From the NCBI GenBank assembly GCA_001179505.1, contig CDMY01000485.1, positions 1-64,000 on the forward strand: a stretch of DNA of 64,000 nt, given 5' to 3'. Origin of the DNA: Vitrella brassicaformis (lineage: Eukaryota; Sar; Vitrellaceae). The notes beneath the pieces are model-generated. The model searched no databases and was not told the DNA's origin. It worked only from the letters and a program-made list of their open reading frames with translations. Below, one piece after another: positions 33,556 through 43,046 of the stretch (positions are counted from its first letter, which is position 1; each line of letters starts with the position of its first letter). A program made the translations under genes and the position numbers.

Positions 33556-33867
33556 ATGGACGCACTCTCGTATCGCATCGCCGCTGTGCGGCTGTTTGTC
33601 TTATCGGTCGCTAGGGTCGGGCCCGAGCAACACGGCAGCGACATACTCACCAGTGTCACCACCATCAAACCGTCAGACGCTGCGGACCGGGTGAGGTACA
33701 CCGCAGCGTGTCTGAATACGTACACCGACAATGTCTGTCTGCCTCTTTGCAGATTTGTGGCATTGGTGCTCAACCAGCAAGGGCACCAGGTGGCTGTGGT
33801 GATGGGCTCAGGAGGGCGGCCTGAGTCGCGTGTGCCGAGTGTGCTGTGTCTCAAGTTGCGAGACTGA
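33556..33867 (+). pseudogene. ARM-like gene remnant, block 1
   Basis: An open frame of about 103 codons ending in TGA at 33865-33867. Its second half reads R-F-V-A-L-V-L-N-Q-Q-G, close to the start of the C-terminal exon of the ARM gene at 23824-26043 (F-V-A-L-V-L-S-H-L). The putative intron between the two halves is 62 bases, so splicing would break the frame, whereas read-through keeps it. The upstream part (E-R-C-F-L-A-R-L-E-T-L at about 33490-33530) is in a different frame. This fits a decayed partial copy. Confidence 0.4.
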
Positions 33868-34187
33868 CTGACTGACTAACCTATGGGTCTTGAGTGTGTG
33901 ATCTTCCACTCACGCACAGCCACTGTTGTTCATTCGTCCGTATATGACAGACATACAGTAGATAGCCATTCATGAGCTGACTGACTGAGGACCGAGGATC
34001 TGATGACACTGTATCTGTGAGCTTGAGGGGTTGCGCTCTTAAGGTGTATTCAGCAATGTGGCCATTCAGGCAGGCAGATCGAAAGAGAAGAGACATATCG
34101 CGAGGAGACTTGCGAAATCGGCACATCGAGCAGGGGGCGGCAATTGTGGGCTGGGCGTCTCGCGCCAGGGCACCCCGTGGGGCGAAG
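33868..34187. other. Spacer upstream of the ankyrin-TRP pseudogene
   Basis: Duplicated in part at 42558-43046. I see no gene. It probably contains the ankyrin-TRP promoter. Confidence 0.4.
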
Positions 34188-36218
34188 ATGTGGGGTTTGC
34201 TGCACACGCAGCGCAGCCCCCGTGTGCAGGGCCAGGACGGCGGCAGTGTGAGAGACTGCCCCAGTGGTGTTGATGAGACGTGCTACATCCAGCTGCCGAG
34301 AGTCGACGAGGGCGACGCTGCCGCACAGCAGGCCATGATCCACCACACACAGACAGACCATCCCAAGGTCACCCTGCAATGCCCTTGTGGCACAGTGGCC
34401 AGCGGAGGCCTCTGACGAGTGGCGTCTGTGTGCGTCTGTCTGTCCACTGCAGATGGCGTCGGCCTCGAGTGAGCACATTCCTCTGCTGCTGGACGATGGC
34501 CAAGGGCTGACGGAGCCCCAGCTGCCCGACGTCACCGATGACATCACCAAGGCACCGAGACGCTTCGAGCAGGTGGGTTGGTGTCAGTCGACTCTGAGGC
34601 CTCTAGGACGTCTGTGTGTCGTCTGCAGGTCCCCTTGGTGGGCGCCCCGGCCGCCGACAATTGGTATCCGACAGATGCACTGAGACGCAGCATCAGATGG
34701 GCCATCGACGACAAGGATGCGGAGGGCCTGCGGAAGGTCCTCGACGGTCTGTCGCCTGAGCAAACCGAGAAAGTGCTGACGACTGGATGGGAATATGGGA
34801 GCTCTGCCATCCACTACGCCGCACGTAGGCATCGTCGCACCACTGCACACACATGATGCAGCTGAGTGGCCCCTGTGTGTGCTTCTCAGTCAAGTGTACG
34901 GATGTGGCGGTGTTTGAGGTGCTGCTGCACAACCGACACGACCTGCTTTACCTGAAAGATAAGGTGTCGTGCTGGACCATTACACTCATTCCGCTCATTA
35001 GCCGGCCGATATCTTTCTTCTGTGTCTGTAGGAGGGCGACACGCCTCTTCACAAGGCAGCACAGAAAGGGTCAGTTGGTTTGTGGAGCAGTCTGTCGAGT
35101 GGGGCGGAGAGGAGCTGCTGGAAGCTCGGACCAACGTTAGGACGAGGGAAATCTCGACTGGTGCATCGAACAGCAAGCGTCTTCTGTCATGCTGTGATTC
35201 AGATTGGCTGGAAGATTGGCTGGACGCCTCTTCATGATGCAGCATGTCAGTCACTCCTGCAAATGATAGCCACACAACTACATGAGTCTTCAACGTGTCT
35301 CTCCTGCAGTCTCGGGCCATGCCGATGTGGTGGCGGTGATGTTGAAGGTGGACCCACAGCTCTTGAAAATCAAAACCAGCGTAGGCTGCCCGCACCAATC
35401 GACTCTGGTACCTCAACTGTCCCCGCCCGCTAATGTGACAGGAGGGAAAGACGCCTTTCGATTTTGCCCTCAGAAAGCCGAAAGTCGTCGCTGTGATGGC
35501 TGTCGTGGCTGGAGACGTGGCCATGAAGCTGCTCGAGCAAGGCGCGAAAATGGAAGAACTGGACGCCCATGATCTCAAGGAGGTGGTGCCTTTCACGAAG
35601 GGGTTCCTGAAGGACCGCTCTGATTCGCTGGGCCTCGACAGCCTTCGCTTGTGTGCCTTCTTCCGCAAGCTGATGCAGGCACGACAGAAGGACTCCCTCA
35701 CAGAGTGCGATTGAATGGAGAGGAGGGGACATCATGCGAACATCTGCATGCTTCTTCGTCTCTCTCTCTCCTCTCTTTTCTTTTTCGTTCTTCGTGCAGT
35801 GACTTTGAGAATATTTCCAACTGGCAGGAGGTAAACAGTAAGGACACACACAGTCTTACTTGTCGCATTGATTGGGGGGTACGATCCGGGTCAGGCACTC
35901 ACAGCGACTTTCTGCAGCGATACCAGGATGCAAAACTTTGAACAGTCACTTAGAGGCAAAGAGAAAGAATGGTTCGCGGCGCTCGAGTCTGCGGAGCCCC
36001 TCACAGTAGTGACTCAAGGTAGCCAACACAGAGACTTCACCCCCTTTTGGCTGTCGGCCGCTCATGGCGTCGTCCTTCTGCCAATGATTGTGACAGCCAA
36101 CTCCATCTCTCTCGTCACAAAGCATTGGCAGCCGCCACCAGTTTTCAGGATAGGCTGCTTTTGCCGGTCGATTGATTTTGGACCCCGTGATGTCTTCATT
36201 ACCCGCGTGCTGTCAATG
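34188..36218 (+). pseudogene. Ankyrin-TRP channel, copy B: frameshifted and 3'-truncated
   Basis: Homologous exons: 34188-34394, 34453-34572, 34629-34824, 34890-34963, 35033 onward, an ankyrin exon ending near 35250, then exons around 35310-35390, 35440-35708, 35800-35830, 35890-36019 and 36093-36218. Compared with the full-length copies, one base is missing at about 35077 inside the ankyrin exon (G-S-V-G becomes out of frame). At about 36218, immediately after V-L-S-M, the sequence jumps directly into the 3' flank that follows the gene in copy D. All transmembrane and pore exons, about 3.2 kb of genomic DNA by comparison with copy D, are gone. Any product would be a soluble ankyrin fragment at best. 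Confidence 0.8.
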
Positions 36219-36845
36219 CGAGTGCATGTGTGTGGATCGGCAGAAACCAGTGAGTCCGTGGTTGGTTGCGTCTGGTGGATGTCTGTCTGTGTTAGGCCAA
36301 TGGCACGGCAAAGCATAGCATAGCATAGCGTCATATCGGTCCCCAGCGCTCTTATCGTCCAGCCCCACGGGCGTCGCTCTCTCTCTTCAGATTCGCTCAC
36401 AGTCAGTCAGTCCGCTACAGAAAAAAAGGAGGCGCAGGTACACAGCTCACCTCACCCCTCACACAGCAGCTCACACCACACCATAGCATAGCAGAGTCAG
36501 TATGGCACACACACATGGAGGTCCCATGCACCACACGCAGCACAACACAGCACCACCGGCGAGAAAGTACAGTGGATCAACCGCACCACGTCGTCAACAA
36601 GACACCACTCACCCACCAGTCCCCCTGACCCAGCAGCCCAACCCCATCCCACATCACCCCGACCATGGCCCCACTCGCCGTGCCGCCCCCCACTGCAGAT
36701 TCGGGGCGGCACGGCGCACAGCAGTGAGTGCACGGCAGGCAGACACGTACGTGAGAGCCTCGCCCACACACATTTCGCTGAGCATCCCCTGGACACGCAT
36801 TTCATCAGCATGCCTGGTACATGAATTTAGCTGATTTCGAGGTCA
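36219..36845 (+). repeat. Distal 3' flank of the ankyrin-TRP unit, inverted repeat of 57880-58400
   Basis: Matches the reverse complement of about 57880-58400 almost throughout, including a G-C-A-T-A iteration at about 36313-36330 and a Pro/Thr-coding-like stretch. It follows directly on the deletion junction of copy B and ends where the second block starts. Confidence 0.8.
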
Positions 36846-36861
36846 GTCATCTGCACTGATC

Positions 36862-37039
36862 GTGCGCTTGCAATAAAGCAGGTCTCATCAATCGCTCGCC
36901 ACACGTACACAAAAGGCACACAGAGGTGTGCGTTCACGCCCAAGGTACCCAGCACACATCACTTAACAGCACACTACCATGCCACGGGAGAGTAGAATCC
37001 CGGCCCCGACAAACACTCACGCGAGGGAGGAGAGAGAGC
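36862..37039 (-). repeat. 3' flank of BTB-FKBP copy 6
   Basis: Direct repeat of about 28205-28391, marking the left end of the second tandem block. Confidence 0.7.
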
Positions 37040-38644
37040 TCACAGGATGGCCAAGAGCCTATACTCGATATACAGCTCCTTTCCCACACGCACGATGCAT
37101 CGCCGCACCTCACCCACACGCATATCAGTGACGACCTCCCGGGCCCACTCGGCCCGATCAGACACACGAACCTCCCGCCCACGGTCCTCGCCTATCTTGT
37201 CTTGTCCGTCGAAGCCGTCACGCCAGTGGATGTAGTCATACTTGACGGTCTGGTTGCGTGTTGGTTTGGGCCCACTGCCCTGCTGCACAATCTTGTACCG
37301 CACTCCAGACGGCATCTGCGTGAAGCCATCGCCACTGCAAAGGCAAAAAAGACGACAGATGGCGACACCAGCCCGGCCTGTTGCTGCCCTCGATCTGTCC
37401 ACCTGGTGTCTGAGATGACTATGTCTGTCTCGACGCCGTACATGGCGGCGTTGATGCCGAAGGCCGCCTGCTCAGTCTCACTGGCCATTGTCAGCACGAC
37501 AGCCGTGTCGGCCGCCGACGCGCCGAGCCGTTTGCGGCGGTAGTGGTCGACCATACGGCCGATGTGGTCGGGCTGCACCACCTCGACGGGCCGCGGCCAC
37601 CTACACACACGCAGGCACACAGGCAGCCATCGGTGTGCATCTCTGTCATTGTCAGGCTGTCCATGTGTGGCTGACATGTCGAAGCGGTTTTTGAGCTTGT
37701 CGTTCATTTCGTCGACGGTGGACTGTGTGGTGGCGATGGCGTGGCCGCAGACCCTCACTGACCGAATGGGATCGTCGCCACTCAGAGGTGCCAGGAATGG
37801 CGTGACGGCCTGGTCCCACACAGACAGGCACACAAACAGGGCGCATCAGATGAATAGCTCCTCTCCCCCCATCGTGTGTGTCACCTTGATCTCGTTGTCG
37901 AGGTTTGTGTCTCGTCGCTTGGCGGCCTCCAGCTGCCCCTCCAGCCGGGCCGTCTCGGTGTTGGCTGCCCGCACGATGGCCTCCACGGCGCTGACCAGGG
38001 ACTCACTGTGGGCGGGAAGGCTCTCGGCCGCTATGGTGGGCTCGCCATCGGCCCTTGGAGGGGCGTCTGAGGCCGCTTTGTCGAGCGGCGACAGCAGCAG
38101 CTTGACCCAGAAGTCATGCAAACCTGCACCACACAGCCCAATAGAAGCGTAGCTGACCTCTGTGCCTCTGCTCACCTCTGTGGTCCCGCTTGGTGGCCTC
38201 ATCCAGCAGGTGACCGACCGACGCCGTCTTGCCCGCACTGCGAAGGGTCACGGCGTCGAGGATGGCCTTGTGGATGGCCTTGAAGGCCTCAGGGCAAACG
38301 TCCACGAAGATCCTCTGCTTGTCGTCCTTCCTCAGCCGGCCGTCCCAGCAGCCCGAGAACAGCGCCGCCAGCAGAGTGCCCTCCACGCCGTCGCCCTCCG
38401 TCAGGTGCTTGCGGCTCACGTGCCACTCGACGCCGCCCACACTCAGTGTCAGCTCGTCATCGGGCGATGCCCTTGACGGGTCGGAGGCGCCGTGTTTCTG
38501 CCTCTCTCGCTGGGCGTCGTGGTCGGCTTGGCGGATCTGCCCATGCAGGTGGCCGATGGCGTCGCTGATGGCGGTGACAGGCACGTGCAGCCGATCGAGA
38601 ATCGCAATGGCGCTGAACTTGCGAGCGGCCAAGTCGGCGTCCAT
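37040..38644 (-). CDS. BTB/T1-like plus FKBP-like fusion protein, copy 6
   Basis: Minus-strand exons 38176-38644, 37885-38123, 37676-37809, 37403-37600 and 37040-37334. Phases agree and give 444 aa. The first four exons have exactly the sizes of copy 5 (469, 239, 134 and 198 bases). The BTB/T1-like domain and middle region are nearly identical to copy 5. The FKBP-like domain is closer to copy 1 (V-R-Y-K-I-V-Q-Q-G-S-G) and is about 10 residues shorter at the loop after V-G-E-V-R-R-C-I-V, where the usual P-A-x-x-S segment is lost. So the C-terminal exon may have been exchanged with another family member by gene conversion. The frame is intact. It is divergent from family X copy C. Confidence 0.8.
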
Positions 38645-38988
38645 CGTCGCTGCTCAACAGATCTCTGTCTGTGAGTACCTGCATGTCACACGGATAAATG
38701 GGATGAATAGATCTGGTTCTTGTTGATTGCTGTGTCACACCCTTCCCGCACCTGATGACGTCAGGGCGTCAGACGATGCCAAGATCCACGTGCGGAGCTC
38801 CCTTCTTCAGAAGTCTGAGCTTGCAGTTCAGGAAATGGCAAGGAAAGCGGCTTGGGAGCAGGTGATGCATGTGGATGGATGGGTAGATGGATGGATGGAT
38901 GGGTGAATTGATGCCCTTTCCGTCCTGTTGGAATCGTCACAATGATTCCGCCGTATGAGGTCGGCAGGGCATCGGATGCGACGTAGTT
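38645..38988. promoter_or_regulatory. Divergent promoter shared by BTB-FKBP copy 6 and family X copy C
   Basis: Counterpart of 30039-30401. It includes a perfect T-G-A-C-G-T-C-A palindrome at 38756-38763, the consensus of bZIP/CREB-type sites. The other block has T-G-A-C-A-T-C-A there, so the element is not strictly conserved. Confidence 0.4.
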
Positions 38989-39369
38989 ATGGATGCCTCG
39001 GCGGCAGAGGATCATATGTCGGCCCAGACCACACCATCGGGCACCATGATTAGCAAGGTAAGTCAGAGAGATCTGCCGGAATATAACCGATAAGTGACAA
39101 CAGGTTTGCTGCCGTGCTGTGTGTGTTTTCGTTTGATGCAGTTGTGTACCGACGCTAGTTTGTTGCGCGAGGGGCTCCAGCGGCTGCAGACGGACGCACA
39201 GCGGAGCTGCGAGACGTACCAGCGAGATGGCGGTGGGGTGGCCGAGGCGTCGCTCTCCTATGCGGTGTCACAAGTGTCCGTTGCTGAGGCTGCCGTGGCT
39301 GGTGCAATGGACTCCCTCACAGCAATGGCGGCCATGGCCCTCCCACAGCCAATGGACGACGTCAGTGCG

Positions 39370-39400
<31 letters not shown>

Positions 39401-41605
39401 TGGCCATCGAAGTGCCGCCCGAAGAGCCCGATGCTGAGGTCCGGAGGACTCAAGAGGGATGGGTGCGGGGTGGCATCTGTTCATTTCTGTGCTGTTGCTG
39501 TGTTGCTGGCTGGTGCAGAGTAGTGCTGTGGTAGAGGAGGAGGAGGGCGCCCCGACGCCATCGTTTCGCCTGGTCCACACGTCGGGGAAACCGCCGCCGA
39601 ACAGTGGACCGGTAAAAGCAAGACAACAAAGACCGCCCATACGTGCACGACCCTGTCGACCTCTGTGTGTGAATGTGTGTCTTGTACAGCCGTCCCTTCG
39701 CCTCTCCCCCGATGAGCTGGCGTGTGTGTTCGGCTTCTACCAGCCCTCAGAGCTGACGCGCGTCGCCACCACGATCGGCAAGACGGTCTTCGGCTGGGCG
39801 GCCAAGCGATACACCCATCTGACCATCGACGGCTCGGACAAGGGCGGCGTGCGCCAGCAGTGGGAGCGAATGCCCCTGGAGGTGGCACACCGGTGGGGCC
39901 AGCGGGCGGCCAACATCGCCCACCTGCACGTCATCTACAAGAACCAAGCCAGCCGCTGGTGTCGTGGGACCTGGGTGGCGCTGATCGAGGGGAATGCCGA
40001 GGCCAGGAAGGCCATGAGGGCGAAGAGGAAGGAGAGGCAGGGCGGGGCAGCAGCAGCAGCGGCAGCAGCCAGAGGGCAGGACCTGCCATCCGCGGCGTCG
40101 TCCATCAAGGTCCTCAGCTTCGAGGAGGACATCGACGACGAGCCGCACCACTACGACGATCAAACTCTACCGGTGGACCCCCTGCCCCTGTCCCCCCCGC
40201 CCGTCGACCTGTCGGCCCTCGAGGAGGTGCATAACATGCCATACGGATGTGCGGCCGTGCGCAAGGGCCGTCGCGTGTGGCAGACGCCGTCGGTGCGGGC
40301 CATGACCTTCAAGGAGGACGACGGTTATTCGAGCGACGCGGCGGGATGGATGACGTCATGCGAGCATCTGGAGACATTCGACGATGGCGGCCCGACAGCC
40401 CGCTCCAAGCTGAGGCTGCTGTGCATGCCGCCACTGGGGAGCTCCCTCGCCCGCCTGCGATCCATCGGCCCCCTCAAGCTGCGGAGTGATGAGGCTGTGC
40501 AGACAGTGGACAACCTCCGGCAGGCCTTTGTGGAGCGGGGATGTCACAAGTCCCTTCGCGAGCTGCCCATTGAGGCCACCGAGATCACGGCGGAGCACAA
40601 GGGGCTGCTGCAGGAGGTGGCCCTGCTGTCGGAGGCAATGCTGCAGCCGGAGGCCCTCAGCCAGCCGCAGGTTGTCAAGAAGGCAGACAATCTCGAGATG
40701 GAGCTGGAACTCATCGAATGGATGGCCAATGAAAGACCTCAGGTAGACAAGACACCACGGGCGGCTGCGCCTCAACACATTCAGACGCAGTTGTCCCCAA
40801 TGCGGTCTGTCTGTGTGCCTGCAGGTGCAGAAGCTCGTTCGTGAGTTTGCCGCTGTCACCGATGTGGTCTTCTACAAGAACGAGCTCACCGACCCCAACG
40901 CCGCCGCACACGCGGCCGCATATTTCCCCCGCGCCACCACATTCCGCTGCACGGCGGGAGAGCTGCCGCCACGGGTGCGGAGCGGCCTGGCCAAGACGGT
41001 CGCCAACATGCCCCGGTGCAGCACCATCGGCTTCGTGGATAATCTCGAGGCGCACCAGGACGCGCCGAAGAATTCTGTGGCCTTCCTGGAGTCAGTCAAG
41101 AGGCACATGGCCACAGGGAAGGGGCCGGGGGCCGGGGAGGGGGGCGATAGCAACGAGGGCGAGACGGAGAGGAGCCTATCAGTGAACATTGAGGTGTCGG
41201 CGAAAGGCATCTTGGACCACAGCCGGCCGCTGCAGAAGTGGGCGAGCCACGACCTGCCGGCCATCGACGAGGTCAACGTCTATGTGATGGGTAAGCAGTG
41301 CCACACGAGGTAGACAGCCCACCTGAGCAGCTCACACATCACGAGTATGTGTGTCGCTGCTGTGTGCAGACGGGCTAGAAGAGGACGACTCGATGGTGGC
41401 CTTGTACGGCTCGATGATGGCGTCGCTCGTCGGCATCATTTCGCGACCCGGTGTGAGCGAGGCGTCCATTGTCTTCCTGAGTCTCCACGTCCTTGGCCAT
41501 ATGAGGCGGCTGTTCCAGTCGCAGCTCGCATGGTTCAACCTGCTGGACACAGCATACAGCGTCACCATGGAGGACGACACCATCACCGTCGAGACGCGCA
41601 CGTAG
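38989..41605 (+). CDS. Family X (degenerate F-box-like) protein, copy C
   Basis: Six exons: 38989-39057, 39142-39438, 39519-39611, 39690-40742, 40825-41290 and 41370-41605, all GT-AG and in phase, giving 737 aa. The start M-D-A-S-A-A-E-D is clean here. The polyalanine run at the end of exon 2 is one or two residues longer than in copy B, from a GCT repeat at about 39371-39400. The F-box-like motif opens exon 4. Differences from copy B are concentrated in the acidic linker (about 40120-40500) and include only in-frame indels, whereas the last two exons are almost unchanged. That pattern supports a translated protein under selection. Function is inferred only from the weak F-box resemblance. 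Confidence 0.72.
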
Positions 41606-41849
41606 ACGATACCACAGCTGGTGAGAGGGAACGGAGAGGCCGGACAGAGAGGGCACGTGTGTGCATCTACTTGGTCGCCTGTTGTGTGTGTTTGTGTGTG
41701 CGGTGTCAGGTAGCCGTAGACATCGGCAGCCTGACTGCTGTTGGATGAAGTATTGGTGGCTGCGGGCGGGGCGGATCTCTGTCGTTGATTGTGGATAGAC
41801 ACTAAAGGATAAATGGATGGACGGATGGATGGGCATATGTGTTGCGTGA

Positions 41850-42008
41850 AGCGGTTGTCAATGACTGTGTGAGACCGACTGCTGGAATACCATGAATCCG
41901 TGTGTATACATAGGCCTATGTGGGTCGCATGGGCAGATGTGTGTGAGTGCAGCGGTTGTCAATGACTGTGTGAGACCGACTACTGGAGTAACATCAATCC
42001 GTGTGTAT
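41850..42008 (+). repeat. Tandem duplication of a roughly 101-base unit
   Basis: The segment starting G-C-G-G-T-T-G-T-C-A-A-T-G at about 41851 recurs at about 41952. The corresponding flank in block 1 (33270-33330) has a single copy, so this duplication happened after the block duplication. Confidence 0.7.
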
Positions 42009-42233
42009 ATATATTGGGTGGGTCCGCATCGGCCTCATCGACTTGACTCATCACTCCTGCTGGCCCCTTGCATGATGCACGTGACATGAGATCGTCAGCC
42101 ATTATTCGAACACACACACGCGGTTCTTGTGCTGTCCTTTGTGTGGTATTATGTCAGGTATGTGCTATGCAGAGCGGTGCTTCCTCGCTCGCCTCGAGAC
42201 ACTGGCCAAACACATGATCATCCTCAGGGGAAG

Positions 42234-42557
42234 ATGGACACACTCTCGTATCGCAGCGCCACTGTGCGGCTGTTTTGTTTTGTCTTAATGGTCGTTAGGG
42301 TCGGATCGGACCAACACGGCACCGACATGCTCACCAGTGTCACCACCATCAAAACATCAGACGCTGCGGAACGGATCCCACATATATGTACACCGACAAT
42401 ATCTGTCTGTCTGTCTGTCTGTCTCTGTGCAGCTTTGTGGCATCAGTGCTCAAGCAGCAAGGGCACCAGGTGTGTCGTGTGTGGCTGCGGTGATGGCTCA
42501 GGAGGGCGGCCTACGTCGCGTGTGCCGAGTGTGCTGTGTCTCAAGCTGCGCGACTGA
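42234..42557 (+). pseudogene. ARM-like gene remnant, block 2
   Basis: Counterpart of 33556-33867. It begins M-D-T-L-S-Y-R-S, but a TAA about 17 codons in (near 42287) closes that frame, and the second half (S-F-V-A-S-V-L-K-Q-Q-G) is in another frame. More decayed than the block 1 copy. Confidence 0.4.
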
Positions 42558-43046
42558 CGTGACTGACTAACCTACGGGTTTTGAGTGTGTGCTTTTCCTC
42601 TCCCCTTCGCTCTGCCACTGTTGTGCATACGTTCATTCGTCCGGATATAGTCAGGATAGACATAGATAGCCATTCATGAGCTGACTGACCGAGGAGCGAG
42701 GATCTAGATCTGATGACATTGTGTGTGCAGCAGCAGTATGTTGTGTGAGATACGTTAACTCATAGCCCAACGGCAGGAAGAGTCTGGCGGTCTCTCATGT
42801 AATGAACTGCGTCAACATAGTATCTGTGAGCTTGAGAGGTTGCGCCCATAATGTGGCACTGTATGTGTGCGAGGAACGACTTCATGTGTGTTCAGCAATC
42901 TGGCCATTCAGACAGGCAGATCAAAATAGAAGACACAGCTTGAAGAGAGGCGATGAAGAGAGTTGCGGCATGCAGCGTGGGGGCGGCAATTGAGGGCTGT
43001 AGCCGCTGCACTCTTGCCGAGTCGCGCCACAGCCCTCGTGGGAAAG
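42558..43046. other. Spacer upstream of ankyrin-TRP copy C
   Basis: Longer than the block 1 counterpart by about 170 bases, mainly from an insertion around 42730-42830. No gene is seen. It probably contains the promoter. Confidence 0.4.

Noticed and set aside
36502-36834. Pro/Thr-rich open frame in the duplicated flank (also 57874-58131)
   Set aside because: Shared by recent duplication only; differences between the copies include a frame-breaking indel and no start context or splice partner is evident.
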